Source of the DNA: Cercis canadensis
Lineage: Eukaryota; Streptophyta; Magnoliopsida; Fabales; Fabaceae
Direction of reading: 5' to 3'
Assembly: GCA_003255065.1 (NCBI GenBank)
Contig: QAOA01003578.1
Span: forward strand, 850,186-914,185
Length of the DNA stretch: 64,000 nucleotides
Both the position numbers and the translations under genes were made by a program. How positions within the stretch are numbered: the stretch's first letter is position 1; the number at the start of each line of letters is the position of its first letter. Positions 1 through 14,220 of the stretch are shown piece after piece. Below the pieces are notes generated by a model. The model was not told the origin of the DNA, made no database searches, and saw only the letters and a list, made by a program, of their open reading frames with translations.

Positions 1-3000
1 AAAAAAAAGTGCAGTTTAATCATAAAAATTGGCAAACACAATCACACAGACAATCTAGTTTTGCTTGACGTATTTTAAAGTGACAAACCTTTTTATTATT
101 GTTAGGGTATAGGTTGAGTAGAAGTCACAGATTCCATCCATTGTAACAAATCCCTCAAGTCATATTTAGTCTACTTTTTGCGACCATACACCAAATTGAA
201 TCAAATGCTCCAACCAAAAAAAAAAAAAGATTATAGATAACCAACTTTACCATATATATATATATATAGTTATATACTATCTTCAATCTTCAAAAGGACC
301 ACGACTTCTATGCATTATTAGCCTTGTGGTAAACAACTTGTATATATTATAATGACAAACATATAGCACTATATATCATTTAATAATTCTCCATGTGGGT
401 TAATTAAGTTGTAACTTTTTTTATTAATAACATTATAATCAGCTGGCTACCTCAAAACAAACACTCATATTACGTTAACATGGGGCGGCCAATCAAGTAC
501 CATATTTGTGGGGGGAAATGAAGAAAATTAAAGAAAAGAATCATATAGTCTTAGTCAGCTTCCAATTGATCTTGTAACGTCCCTCTTCATCTTAGTTGTG
601 AAACCCTTATTGACCAATAGTAGTAGGAAAGCTATTAGCACGCGAAGACAAAGACTTCAAGGCTATACATATAGAATTTTAAAGTAAATAATAATGCTTT
701 CACATATTTGTGATATCTTCACACTAGTATAGCTGGTAAAATTTTACTCTAATAAAAACATATTTAACCAGGTACAAAGAAGTTTAGAGTTTATCAATTG
801 TGTCGGTGTTAAATAGTAGTGTGCAAATAACATTACTTTTCTAAAGTCACTATTTGCTAAATACACCATGCTTTCTTTTGTGATTGGGTATGATATTTAA
901 TAAAATGAGCGTGATGGCTGAGCTATGTCTCTTAACTTGTTCATTAAGCTCAAGCCAATTGCTATGTGATAAAATGACTGCCTCATTATAACATAAATTA
1001 CATGGTCCCAACATACTTGGGGAAGGCTAATTTGTTTTCTCACTCTTGTTAGACACAAATCATGCCTCTAATTTGATTGGATTTTGGTGACTAAGAAACG
1101 AAAAGATGGTTCAACTTACTTTGGCTTTTCTTCTTCTTTTTTTTTTTTTTTTGGTGCTTTTTATGGGTTTCAANTTTTTTTTTTGGGTGCTTTTTATGGG
1201 TTTCAAATAACAAAGAAGTTTCAATTGAGGGTGACCTGCATGTGTGTGTCCATGTGAGATGGAGAGTTTGATGTAGAGTAGGGTCCAATTCACAGCTAAT
1301 ACGGTGTTCTTATGAGGCAAAGCTGTGGGAATGAGTTAGATTTTCTTAGTTCTTTCTTCACCAACCACAAGGGATCGTACTACCATGTCAAAAAGCTCTG
1401 AAGAAGGGAACAAACTTTTCCAACTGCACTAGTTTTTCAAATCTATCATCATGCTTCTCCACCCTCCCTTTTTATTTTTCTTCCACAAATCAAACCAAAA
1501 CTATCAATAAGATAAGCAAATTACCACATGAGAGAAAGGCAAAACCCACAAGCATCTAATCCAACTTCACAAAGTCTTTTGCTTATTTGCTAATATCCAT
1601 ATTCTTCACTCAAGCTACTATGAAGAAAGAAACCAACTTCACACCTGCTTCCAACTAAGCTAAAACCAAGCTTGAGGTTAAGCTAGGCATGATAGCACCC
1701 ACCTTGATTTTTAACAATCTAAGGGGGGCAAAATCTTCCTTTTGGGTTGGACAGACATGGATGAAGGATCTCAATAATAGGTGGCAAAAGCACCGACCTT
1801 GCGTTATCTTACATTCTTAATTCCCTTAAATCATTCCTTTATTCAATTACTTAACTTATTCACTTTTAGTTAGTAAAGGACAAACAGAAAGAATTTAATT
1901 TGGGAATATACCACATGTCAACATGACCGTTGTGAGCATATATATATATACACAAACTCATATCCACAATAGTGTACTAAAATATGAATTTATGTAATTA
2001 GTCTTGCTTAAAGTTTTTTTTTTCTTTTCTTTTTCTGTTTAACCCAGAAAATCATGATTTTTGGTGCTTAGGGTCTTGTAGAAAATTATGTCTCTTAAGA
2101 GTTAGAAGCCATTGTTGTGTAAAATTTTCTCATCAGTTTCCCTATCAATGTCAACTACCTTGTGTTTGGACAGCAACCTGCTAATTAGATATCAAGATCA
2201 ATCAGTGAATTATGGGAGACAAGTAAAGATTATGGTGTTTGACTCTAACATTTGATTTTTAGTCATCTCATCCAATCAAACTGAACAATTTGACATGACC
2301 AAGAGAAATTGGTCTGCATGTTATTGGTCCCACTTTCTATCAACTCTTAGTCAAGATGAAAATAAGGCACCAATAAACCATCATAGGGTTATTTGAAGCT
2401 TTCAGAGACTAGAACTTCACAAATCGTAATGATATCTCACCTTCTTTAAGGGGGCAGAAAGATATAAGGAACTATAATATATATATATAGATTTAATATC
2501 AATCTCCATAGTGCATTAGAGATCTTGTTTCTCGATCCAATTTTGATATTTTTCTTGGAATATTTAATGGCAATGAAGCAAACCAACCATTTGGATATAG
2601 CAAGCTATAAAGAAGTATATTCCTAGTTAAATTATAAGCTTTAAACCTTGGCAGAAAACTGGCTCCCACTCAACACTGGCCGACAATAAAATTTTAAGCT
2701 TTGACTACCCAAAATACTTTTCTTTTCTCCCCTTTTGAATATTGTTTAATGTTGGATTTGTTGGATTCAGTAAAATTGATTTCTAAAAGATGGACAGAAA
2801 TATAATTAAGGAAAAAGAATAATCCGCCAAAATATGCATATTATGTTTGTTTTTATTTTTTTTTTTGTATTAATTGACTGTAATTTTGGGTTTGAACACG
2901 AAATTCACAAATCTTAAAAATTACCTCAATATCACTCGGCTGCAAACTATTTAATAAATGCATATTATATTTTTTTATCTAACTTTGTGGCCCAATACTC

Positions 3001-4266
3001 ATTTATCTCAATAATATGTGAGTTTAATGTAACCAAAAACCTATAATAGTTATACCTTAAATCATGAGAGTGTCCACATTATTGTAGATACGAATCTAAA
3101 GAGTTGTCGAAGTGTTTTCTTTCTCCCATTAATTTGAAGTAAAGAAAAAAAAAAAAAGGAATAATAAGTTTGAATGCAGTAAGCGTTTTACCACATTTTG
3201 GGATGCTTTTTCTCTTGGATTTCACCTTAACTAAGGACACTATCAATAACTTTTGTGACGTTACCATGTGAAAAACAAAATTGTACAATTATCTACTTTA
3301 TAAGATCCGCAGAAACTCTATACATGTCATAAAACTTCACATTTATTGTACTTTCCATGTCCTACCTGTCCAAATTAACTTTGTTTTTGTTCAGTGTTCA
3401 TATATATTAGTTAAGGAAAATAGAAAATAATGGCAAAACAAAAGAAAGAATATATCGAGGGTAAAACAACAGCACCAAGAAGTAATTTTCCCAAACAATC
3501 CTTTTTTTTCTTCTTTTGCCTATGACTCTTAACAATATATTATACACCTTATCTAATGAAAGTAATACGATGAATACATTGATGAATCATAGTACATTAC
3601 AATTTACATATAAGCCAAGGCATCAACATTGATTGGGTGGTAAACTTCAACATGATCCATACATCTAGGGCTGTGTCTCACTTACAAAAGTTAAAATTAA
3701 TAATATTGAAACATAACATCAAAATATACAGGGATATTGGTAGCATTGTATGTACTTGTTTGCCCACCAAAAGGGTAATGCCAATTTTTTATTATAAACA
3801 AATTGAAAAGCCAATTATATGGGTTCCGGGTATTGAAAGGTAAAGGCACAATGCACTCACTGCTGATGTCAACAAAAGTGGTGACACTGAAAATTACATA
3901 TAAGTTTTATTAATCAAAATGATGTTTTCTTAATTCTTAATTATTTGCAATCGGATATGGGAATTCTAGAAAATTATATAAAAAGAAAGTTTGGACTTAT
4001 AAATGGAGAGGACCCATATGTACAAAATTGAATTATAGAGGAAAAATTTGAAAGGAAGATTAGTATATGTGGTCAATGAGAGAAATGTGTACCAAGTGAA
4101 ATCAGTTCCTTAAAAAAATTAAATAAATGTGAAAATGTACAAGAATTTTAAGTGAGCCAAAGCCCTCAAAGCCCATGAAGCAGCCAGCCATATAAGCCCC
4201 CATATTAGCCTCAAAGCTGAACCTGGCTACACCCACCTAGGTTCCAAGCCGAGCTGAGCTGAACCA
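1..4266. other. Gene-free AT-rich region downstream of GIS3
   Basis: I see no supportable gene here. The open frames are short and show no family similarity or codon bias. The stretch is AT-rich with homopolymer runs and short TA tracts (about 251-268 and 1939-1950). An ambiguous base lies at 1174, flanked on both sides by the same sequence (see repeat entry). The 3' UTR of the zinc-finger gene must lie just below 4267, but I cannot fix its end. Confidence 0.6.
1151..1207. repeat. Short direct repeat flanking an ambiguous base (N at 1174)
   Basis: A T-run followed by ggtgctttttatgggtttca occurs immediately before and again shortly after the N at 1174. The same sequence on both sides of an N is typical of two contig ends that overlap but were not merged, so the duplication may be an assembly artefact rather than a real repeat. 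Confidence 0.6.
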
Positions 4267-5049
4267 TCATGGCGCAGCCGGCGCAAGGCTAAGATGCAAG
4301 TCCAAGCCCAATGAATCGTCAAAATTGGGGCCCGCATCCCCTTTTGAGAACCTGCTCAAAGAAGGCCCATCAACTCTCCCGTGGACCCGGGCGTGTACTT
4401 GCGACCCCATCGTAGACAATGCGGACGATGAATCCGCTATACCGGCACCATATGATAACATTCCTGCAACCGCTGATCTCCCAACGGAATTATTACAACT
4501 GTAATTGCTAGTATTATTCGCCGACGGGAACACACACCCGTGTGATACGTGGAAGGGAGGAGGCGCAGCACGTGGCGGCACGTAAACCCACGAAGGTGGC
4601 GGCCCCGGAACCACCACCTGGCCCGGAGGAGCTAGCAGGTGCGGCGGAGGAGCGAAGGCGGAGATTATCGGGTTTCGCACGAATGAAACGGCAGCGTTTC
4701 GTGTGGCTTGCAGCTGAGCTCGCTTTAGTTGCTGACGCTCTTTCTTGTGCGCGTTCTGATGCCCACCAAGTGCTTGTGAATTTGCAAACTCACGACAACA
4801 GTACTGACACTCGTACTTTCTGTCACCCGATGAAGCAGGGAACGCGCCACCACCACCACCGCCGCTACCGGCACACCCATCACCGGAATCCGGCGACCCA
4901 GATGGGGAAGTGGCCTTGGTAATTGAGTCAGCTACATCTTCAAGCACTTCATCTTCCATATCTTCCTGAACGCTGAAACCAAAGAGCTTTAAGCGTGTGG
5001 TGGTTGTGGGGTTTGGCCTTTTACTCTGGTAGTCAAGTTGATCCTCCAT
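4267..5049 (-). CDS. GIS3: C2H2 zinc-finger transcription factor, GIS/ZFP5/ZFP6 type (probable GIS3)
   Basis: A single exon encodes 260 aa. One plant-type C2H2 finger lies at about residues 79-101 (Cys81, Cys84, His97, His101) and carries the signature [10 protein letters not shown], followed by a basic KKERQQLKR stretch. An N-terminal KLFGF motif (21-25) is typical of the GIS/ZFP5/6/8 subclade. The C terminus ends in an EAR-like repressor motif, DLHLSL (250-255). Between them are Gly-rich (61-68) and Pro-rich segments. Known family role: nuclear regulators of trichome and root-hair initiation acting in gibberellin and cytokinin signalling. The GIS3 name rests on the neighbour ARG1: I recall Arabidopsis GIS3 (At1g68360) next to ARG1 (At1g68370). 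Class and start are secure; the exact orthologue is an inference. Confidence 0.9.
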   Translation of the reverse strand: MEDQLDYQSKRPNPTTTTRLKLFGFSVQEDMEDEVLEDVADSITKATSPSGSPDSGDGCAGSGGGGGGAFPASSGDRKYECQYCCREFANSQALGGHQNAHKKERQQLKRAQLQATRNAAVSFVRNPIISAFAPPPHLLAPPGQVVVPGPPPSWVYVPPRAAPPPFHVSHGCVFPSANNTSNYSCNNSVGRSAVAGMLSYGAGIADSSSALSTMGSQVHARVHGRVDGPSLSRFSKGDAGPNFDDSLGLDLHLSLAPAAP

Positions 5050-5154
5050 TGAAGAAGAAGAAGAAGAAGAAGGAAGAAGAGGAGGTAGTGAAAGTGAGAG
5101 ACAGAAAGAGGGGTATGTGGGAGATGGTTAAGGAGTGGTTGCATGTCTTGGGTC

Positions 5155-5162
5155 TATTTATA
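5155..5162 (-). promoter_or_regulatory. Probable TATA box of the zinc-finger gene
   Basis: On the minus strand this reads TATAAATA, about 105 bases upstream of the ATG at 5049. That spacing suits a plant core promoter with a leader of roughly 70-80 bases. The predicted leader contains a CTT-repeat pyrimidine tract (about 5050-5090), common in plant 5' UTRs. The site is inferred from sequence and position only. Confidence 0.6.
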
Positions 5163-5871
5163 CGCAGGATTGAATGGGTTTTGACAAAAAAATTATATAC
5201 TAATATTGGACACAGTGAAGAGAGAGAAAGTAGCTAGAGAGAGAAAGAAGGGGTGTTTGCATTTGCGGACATCCCAAGGAGAAGAAAGTGTGTGAAATAT
5301 GGGAACACGACCCAAGAACAATCATGGACCCAAAGGGATTGCAATTGTCTCTCCGCAGTTTATTTCCATTTGTTTGATAAAATTACGAGGAAGGCCTCTT
5401 CACAATTATTTGACTATTCTATAAACACTTGGAAATATAAAAATAATGACACTGGCTGAATTTATAGAAATGAGGAAATGGGTTATTATTAGAATAATGA
5501 AATGAGGACGAGGATTGAGAATGTGGTGCATGTGATGAGAGTATGGTACGGGTTGAAGTGTTATATAAAATGATTAGCTTTGGATCAGAGCCATGTATCA
5601 TTCTTTTTTGGTGCTTCACACTGTCCCTCAGATACGTACAAATCGCTAATACATTATATTATACCATTTGCATCATGTAAGTAGCTTCAAGGGCAACCTC
5701 TCAACCAATGGAGCTTGATGGTTTAGACTTTAATAGTGTTACTATAACATCAAAGCCATTAAATCAGCAGACTAACTCATTCAAGTATTCAACTTTAATA
5801 GTCAATTGGACCCATCACTTAGTTTATCATCCCAACCCATCAAATAAAGTTTGATTTTCCAACCAACAATT

Positions 5872-5892
5872 AGAGAGAGAGAGAGAGAGAGA
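5872..5892. repeat. (GA)n microsatellite
   Basis: About ten uninterrupted GA units, 0.8 kb upstream of the zinc-finger start codon. It could be a polymorphic marker or a GAGA-type element; nothing shows function. Confidence 0.9.
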
Positions 5893-8800
5893 AAGAGTCA
5901 TTGGAGGCTCTTGTTAATGCCATTAGGTTAGAAAAGTATATGTGGATGTTACGTGGCACTTGCTTCCACTCTATTGATGCATTTGAACTTTTCATAAAAT
6001 GGCCAATCAAAAGCTTACCACATTGTTTGATCAACTAATAACCATTTACCAAAAGAAGAATCTGCTTAACACAAACTCAAGTCTAGGTCTCTCACCACAT
6101 TGTTTGACCCACTAGTGCTTCCATGACACGTACCTCTCCATAATGCTTATGCCACCCTTTTTCTCCAACATTGCTTGATTAAAGGCTTGAGGCACTTAAC
6201 CTCAAACCAAAGATTCCATTTGAAAGAATCAAGGATTAAGGTTTTGGGCACTTTTGTCATCTTGTATTCTTAGAAACTCAGAAGGTAGCGGAACGAAAAC
6301 CAATAAACCACCGTGAAGCCCATGTCTCTGTTCCCCCCTGGCTGCTGACTCCAACTACTCCTGCAGCTCTCATATACAAAGTATCCAAAAAAATGCAATT
6401 GCATGCCCCAAAACTCTATATCGAACTTCCACCCCAATACATTAGTTTAATTAAAAATTTTCCACTTTTAGCTTCTCTATCTTTCTAGTATCTAGATGTC
6501 TTTCTCTCTCCTATTACATCAATTCGACAAGTGATACACTACCTAATGCTAAACTATGTGGCACTATGTGGAGTGTGAGAATCTAAGTCACACCAAAACT
6601 CATAAATTTTAAGAATTATTTCAGTATCATTAGATTACAATATGAGTTTAAATAATGTGTATATTCCATCAATTTTGCTTGGCCTCCATCTCAGAAGCCG
6701 ACACCCTCACCCACCACCCGCACATTACACATTTACACTTTCTTTCTCCTCTAGAAAAAGTCAAAGCAGCCCTCCAAAGCAAGAGAAGCTTTCATAGTAT
6801 GATAGTATCCAAGATCCTAAACTAAGAGATGACACTCAGATCTAACACCGTCAGTCCCACTAATCACTGCTGCGTGGCCCACGTGTCAACATCATATTTA
6901 TCTAGCATATCTCATGTTAGATCCGCTTGTTTCACATTATTCCAACCTCTTCTCTCATACATGTCACTTATTGATATGATGGCAATTTTGTGAATAAAGT
7001 CAAGATAACTAGTTCATCAGTTTACTAGTACTCATATAGCTCAAGCTTTGGAGTAATGTTAGTTGTACAACACACGTTTCTTGTATTTGTGTACGTCTCA
7101 GTATAAATATTTGCATAAAACGGTAACATAACGTAATTGCAGAAAATTGTAATCAATATATTTTAACCTATTCTATATTGAACGCAGATATGAAAATATG
7201 TCAACCGTTTATCACAGCTTCGAGAAGAAGTAATGTGTAATGTGCAAGTAATTAACTTTGTTCCTATTTTAATTATGTAATTATGAAAGTAAAAGTGGAC
7301 ATCTAGATACATAGTTGGCTTGTTTGAAGGGGCATTTTGATGTATTGACATGGAGATAAATAATAATGAATATAATGTTCAGGTGTGTTTACAAACTTAG
7401 GGTTTGGGTCCCCACCATTACGTGTCCATGATGATGAATAATTGTTTAGGATGTTTGCGTGATTGACGTTGAAATCTATATTTCTATATTGGTTTTCTTT
7501 CTTTAGGAGAGATCTCTGCGAATCTTACTAACTACGAGAGAGAGTGAGAGCTTTTCTGGGCTTGCAATCTCCCACTTAAAAAGCATAATTAATAATAATA
7601 ATAATGGGTTATAATTATCATACAAAAAAGACCCCCTTCAATTCCAAAGTCTTCATCACAACTCCTAATATGACCCACCTTGTCCCCTCTTTCTCATTTG
7701 TGTTCTGTTCAAAGCCCCCCTACCCATTTAGTCAAAATTTTCCCATGTAAGAAAAAAATCTTTGTGAGTCCCCATGATCTGGATCACCTTTGGAGTGAAA
7801 GTTTGCTTTCTTTTCGACCGTTAGATTCGATAATTAATCATCATTAACATAATCTCTCAAGTGGCTAGCTAATCCATTAATTAATTAATTAATTAATTAC
7901 CTAGGGTTGTTGTAAGTACTATGATATGGGTAGATGTAAGATCAAGCTACTCAATCATGACAAGCCAACCTTTAACATGTAGGAGTTTTTGGGAGCTTTC
8001 TTGAGTCTCCATCTTCTATAATTAACCTTTTTAAGAAATATTGTTAACCCTAATTTGCTGCTGATTCTTGCTAGAGAGATTTCTTGTCAATTTGCATGTG
8101 AAAATAAATTAACTAATGGAAGACGCAAATGGTTATAAAAGTTGTTTACATTATTAATCATCTTTAGGTGGGTCCCAATGATTAAATCGATAACATGGGG
8201 TTACCAAATAATAATACACAAAAAATCTCGGAATTACATTAGGATCTCCATTAATTAGCTTAGAAAATTGCATGATATACTGCTAAACCTAACAACCTTT
8301 TTGCTTTATTATGGGGATCCAATGATTTTTCTCTTTGGGTCTTTTCTCACTCATGGAGAAGAAGGTTAGGAAAACCAGGGATGGGCCACTTTAATCCCAC
8401 TATGGGGCTCAAGGAGTCTCACTCACACACAAAAGAGAAAACATGTACTGAATTGACAATCTCCTATAAATGTGTGTAGTCTTATTCATAAAGGTTAAAA
8501 AGAGTTCACGTAGCTAAGAGTTGTTGTTGGGACCAGCGGTGGGCAAGCATAGCAATTGTACCATTTTTGGCTTCATCTCGTATGTTATTTATTTGTCTTC
8601 CATAAATGGTTTATTTTTTTTTTCGAAAGCTCTTTTCTGAGGTTAGGTCGGTTGACAAGGGGAATTAAATTTCAAAGTCATATCTAGTGCCATTTGTTGC
8701 TTTAACACTGGTCTTTCATATACTACCATAACTGATTCATGCACCGACCTAAAGTTGGTAACTTTTCCTTCATTAATTTGATTTCGGTATCAATTAAATT

Positions 8801-11800
8801 GCCATATAGAGTAGCCAGAGTCAAGTTAGGGTTTAGGGATTTTGGTAGTCTTTAAAAATAGTGTGCATTATTTAGGGTTGATAGCAATGCATCGAGTCTT
8901 CAACAAAGTAAACATGAATTTAGATGGGAGAAAACACCGAACACGTAACATGCATTGAGTATAGACAGGGTTAAGTTGAATTCTAGGGAAAAAAGGTTTA
9001 GGAAAAGAAGAAAGAATGTCTTAGGAAAGAAAAGAGAAATTTTGAGAAGTGGGTTAGGAGCTGTGTATAGTTTGAAAATGGTTAGATATGAACTCAAGGT
9101 TTTCTCCACTGATGTAGGGTTACACATGTGAAGGTACATTTGATTGGCTCCACACTGTTTGAACAAACATAAGGTAGGTCCCATCCCCCATATTGGGACC
9201 ACATGTGTAAGTTTTGTGGCACTTGCCCCACATGAACACTTACTCTTTTGCTTGAATTTAAGTTGGATGGTGAGAGAATTGTCCAATCACACTTTACATT
9301 TACAAGTGTTGTTGATTCATAAACAACTGTCTAGCTTGTTAACAATAAATTTTTGCTTTATTTTTTCCTCCTTTTCATGAACAAGTATTGTTGTAATGGT
9401 TTCCACCATCAATTTGTGAGAAACACTTATAAGGAGCTTAATCATGCTTTCTTTTGTTGTTGATTGAAGTGATGCCGATATTATCATCTAAGATCGCCCG
9501 AATCGCGATTATGGCCCACCAAGTTGTGCTTATCAAGGAAATTAACCAATGAGACAATAAATAACAATTTTTAATTAGGGATTATTTAGAGACATGATCC
9601 TATCATATTAGAACCCCATTAACTTTCTAATCATCTTTTGTTTCTTTTGGCAACCATTACTTTGGAAGCATCCAAAAAGGATAAAAAGATAAGCCCCAAT
9701 GTGACTTAGTTTTCAAGTTGGAAATCCTTTTTATGGATATGTTCAAAGCACTTTTAAGCACTCTCCCCAAACAATGTGGGTATCACCTCAATTAACCCCT
9801 CCATGTACTCCAAGTGACACTACCTACTTCTTTTTTAAATACCCATTTCCCTCTAATTAAAAAACAAATGGTGGATGTGGGGTGGAGTTGGCTTTAAGTC
9901 ATGTGAATTCTCTTTCTCTCTCTTATTATGTATATATGCAATTTATTAAACAATAAGGTAATCAACGTGGCTAGATTGTAGTCCAGAATGTCCACAGTTA
10001 TGACAAAGAAAGGAAGTGATTCTAAAATCCCTTGTGCCTTTTTTGAGTTTAAAATACATGTTTGGAAGTTCCCGTGAATTGAGTTATATTTAGAGAGAAG
10101 GGGACTTTGGTCAATCAATAAGACAAAAATAAGTGAGTGGTTTGCTATTAAAGTGAGAGACATGTAGACGGCTATGCAAATGCCATATTGGCACTCCACC
10201 CACATCACATATAACCCAAACACATCCATATACAGTGGACAAGTGCACATGACATGACAAAAACCTATATATAAAATAAATATTTCAATTACCATGCTTC
10301 CCTTTCCATCACAAACTTAATTAATGCCACATGGGCACTAATATATATGCCAACCTATCTATATTTCTTCATCTTTACCAGTTATCACGATCACTTATTC
10401 CAATTTGGGCTGTTCATTTCATTTCTCTGATTAATTTCCTATTTTATCAAGTCCCCATTTCCAAAATTGGAAACAGGTGTTTCGAAACAAAATTCATTTT
10501 TTTTATGACTAGATTCTCAATGTTTCTACTCAGAAATTTATGACACTGTTCACAATAAAGAAATTTTCTTTTCTTAAGGAGATAATGTATATTTTTTTTT
10601 ATTGAAAGTAAAATTTGATTCCAATCCCTGTAAGTTAATAAAATTTTACTAGTTAAATCGGTTTTGAAACAATTATAATTAGATGAAGATGGTTGCAATC
10701 GCCATTTGAACTATAGCTCTGCAGGTGATCAAGGGTTTCTTAATAGGGATAGGATAGGGACCCCATGTTCAAATCCCATTCGCTCCGTCCCCTAAATTGA
10801 GTTATAGCCACAAAAAAGAAAACCAAAAATAGGTAATTTCAATGGCTCTCCAATCATTTTAAGTATTCTAATCCAGGAAAAAATTGATTTGGATCTTTAT
10901 AAGTACAAGTTTACCAGTTAAATTAACTGAAAGCACTTAAAATTATATGAATCTGATTGCAACGGCGCTCGAATCTTCCCAAACTATTCTACACTAATAT
11001 GATAGTGAGTTTTGATATACATGTCCTTGTTGATTATCTCGTCTTTTTGTTAGTTTTCAATGGTAGCATGCACTGCGTCAGTAATCGCACAACTTGAAGT
11101 GTGACAGAATTGACATAAGAACTTAGTCATCACATATAAAATAAGAGAAAATTTTAGTTAATTAGCCTAGAAATCGCATAATTTGAGTTCCTTTGTCGAC
11201 TAATTAATAACAAAACGATAAATCTTTGTTTTACTTTGCCACCCTATCAAGGTGATCTTAGTTTATAGGGAAACGGTCCGCAAACTAAGCTGTCTCACAT
11301 AAAAACAATTGTGCGTGTTAGATTCTCATGCCATGACTAAACGAGGAATCTACCTTAATAAATCCATGTTTAGGTTCATATTGAGACCCCCCAAAAGAAA
11401 TATAAATGCATGTGGGACTTGGTACTTGAAAAGGGTTAATTTTAAGCATTTTCTTAACCTATGTGATCGATGTGCTTATTCTAACAAAACAAAACAAAAG
11501 AAAACTCCGAATAAACAATTCCTTAACTCAGTTCTGGCACTATTTGTCTCTTGTGAAAGTCCAAGCAAATCTTATAATGTGGTCTACTCTAACTCATTAA
11601 ACTATATACACAACTAGGTTAGGTTCACAACATGTCAAGACAAGTTTGTTTAGAATACAAGAAATGGTAGTTAAAGTAAGTTTCATTATGGCTGTGCCTT
11701 AAGTCATACCCTTTCTTATTTTTTGAGTCCTAAAACAGATGACCTAAGATGGTAGTTTCAGTTCGCTAGTATTAGTATAATCAACCCAAGAAACAATATG

Positions 11801-13974
11801 TACAAATTGTACTTTTTAGCTTTAGTATACTAATTTGTGTTACTTACTTGTCAACAATGTCTTCTGTGTTCTAACCTAAAATTTAATTAAGGTACTATTA
11901 TAAGCGTTGGTTAGGAAGGACAAAAAGCCAGTTTTCTCCGCTCATTATGGTAAGTAAAAGGAAGCTTGCTCAGTTGGATTAGGTTTGAATTTTATTCTTG
12001 GCAAGTTACTTAAATGGTAGCACACTTGAGTACTAACAATCTTGAGCACTTTCTTAAGAATCTAGTTTTAAGGTTAGCAACAACAACAACAAAAAAAGTT
12101 GCTATGATTAAGATACTGGCTATTAGAGAAAACTTATCATTGAAAAAAAGCTTCTTCTTTTTTTTTTTTAAAAAAAAAGTGTAGCTATACTTCTTTACAA
12201 ATTCATATATACATTTATAATGAAAAAATATATACTAAATTGTTTATATAAATAGATATACAGTACAAGAACATAATACTTTTTTAAATTTTAGAAAATG
12301 GTAATTTCGCAATTAGGAAAATTATATAGCATTTCAAGTTTGGCATGATGAGATAGTTGAACATCTAGTCAGTAATCACTGTATTTATATTTTATGATCA
12401 CAAAGGAGAGTCATTTTATGTATATATATTGAAAACCAAGCATGAATATCAAATGGGATTCTTTCTTGATCCAAAAAAATAAATAAATAAATAAGGATAG
12501 GGGTTGAGATGCTTGGTCTGATCTAATTACTACAAGTTATTCTAAAATGTTTGAACTGCTACAATATTAGTAAACATAAATGTCAACATCTTGAGCCAAA
12601 TTCAGAAAACAAACATTTCTAGAGAGTCCTAAATGCCCTTTTCTTTTTAATATGAAAAATGCTTGTCTTTTGCATAAACAGGGACAGGGCCAAACAAATG
12701 AATAAACAGGGGAAATAAGAAAATAAAAATGTCCCATTTTATCAATTAAAGTCCTCACATCATACATTAAGAATTATATTGAAATGTAAACTAACCTAAG
12801 GTTACTTTCTGTTTAGTATGAATATCTAATTAAACTCAGCACTGATACTATTCAATGATCAAAGTTGAGAAAGGAATAGGCAAAGCTGCATATATTTTTC
12901 TTGACATTTTAATCACAAATTTATTTATTTATTTTTTATTTCTGGAAACTTATGCAAGGTTGGGAAAAATATTTTCTATTTGGAGGAATTTCTGGTGGAC
13001 TTGGATTGGTCTATTGGAAAAAGATTAGCCAAATTTTTGTTAATCATTTTGGAATATTAATTTTTATATGAATTGTTCTATTAGACTCACAAACCCTATA
13101 AAATTGGGTTGGGTTGGATAGAGACATACCGAGCCTGGCCCAGCCCGGTTCTTAATGGGCTTCCCATTTGGACACCTCCACTTGTATGCCAAATACTAAA
13201 GAGTTGAGATTTAAGAACACCCAAGTTCAAATTTGAGGGAGGAAAAAAAAAAAAAACATAAAAGTGTGAAAGGTGCTTACTTTTTAAGTAAGTGTTTGCC
13301 ACATTGTACTTAATGACTAAAGCTTACCTGGACATAGTAATTGTTTTTTTATATTTTAATATAATAACTATATTTTGTAAACAAAATAATTATATATTTT
13401 ACACATAATAACTGTATATATGAACAAATAATCACATAGCATTAAAATGTATTTTGGTCATTTCTCAATCTGGCAAGCACCCACTTGGAATTGAAATTGT
13501 ACCATTAGGTCTTTTATGTCAAATTCTCTTGCCCCACAATAATAAACTTAATACTAGACATTAATGCAAATAATGGAATTGCACACTGATTCCAAATTAA
13601 GAGGGAGAAAAAATAGTTGCACATTGATTCCAAGTTAATTGTAAGAAAACAATCGACCTAAATTTTGCTCATAAACAAGTAAACTACCTTAATTTTTTAG
13701 CACTTAGTAAACCTTCACCATGTAATTCTATTGACGTGAGAGGATCAACTCGTTTGCACATCAGAATCTCCACAATGAGAAAATTTTGGTGAACTTCTAG
13801 TCCAACCTTTTTCATGAACAGTCACCCACATAATGAAAGACAGGCCTTATCAGACTACTTTTGTTACATTCCGAAAATTAATCGAGCCCAAATTGCTTTT
13901 GTTTGATAGATCAAAAGTTTTGTTATATATTATTAAAAAAATACACCTTATAGGTATAAAATATGTAGATTTAT
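5893..13974. other. Intergenic region with no recognisable gene
   Basis: Eight kilobases of AT-rich DNA between the zinc-finger promoter and the 3' side of ARG1. The longest frames (133 and 128 codons on the minus strand, near 9.9-10.3 and 8.9-9.3 kb) lack recognisable domains and exon-like borders, and I do not call them genes. Short simple repeats occur (TAA near 7590, TAAT near 7880, AAAT near 12475). A T-run/A-run hairpin lies near 12160. Confidence 0.6.
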
Positions 13975-14220
13975 ATCCATGCACACTATGCTATCAATTA
14001 GTCATTAGGATCTCCTCACAAAAAGAGAGTTTTGTATTTGAGGTTTCTCATTGACAAAATGAGAGTCTCAAAATGCTTATTCATACAAAATTATAACATC
14101 CATGCACACTATGCTATCAATTAGTCATTAGGATCTCCTCACAAAAAGAGAATTTTGTATTCGAGGTCTCTCATTGACAAAATGAGAGTCTCAAAACGCT
14201 TATTCATACAAAATTATAAC
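13975..14220. repeat. Tandem duplication, two 123-bp units
   Basis: Units 13975-14097 and 14098-14220 are nearly identical (differences such as gagagttt/gagaattt and tttgagg/ttcgagg). A third partial start (atccatgcacactat) recurs at 14351-14365. The region contains no coding sequence and lies downstream of the ARG1 stop codon. Confidence 0.9.

Noticed and set aside
4542..4922. Plus-strand 126-codon frame opposite the zinc-finger gene
   Set aside because: Shadow of the GC-rich zinc-finger coding sequence in the opposite strand.
8900..9286. 128-codon minus-strand open frame
   Set aside because: No recognisable domain, no exon-like borders, low-complexity Phe/Leu-rich end; overlaps an equally open frame on the other strand.
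9894..10295. 133-codon minus-strand open frame
   Set aside because: Hydrophobic, AT-driven translation without family similarity or a plausible promoter.
10740..10800. tRNA/SINE-like B box (gttcaaatccc)
   Set aside because: No matching A box at the right distance, no cloverleaf, and no A-tail or target duplication.
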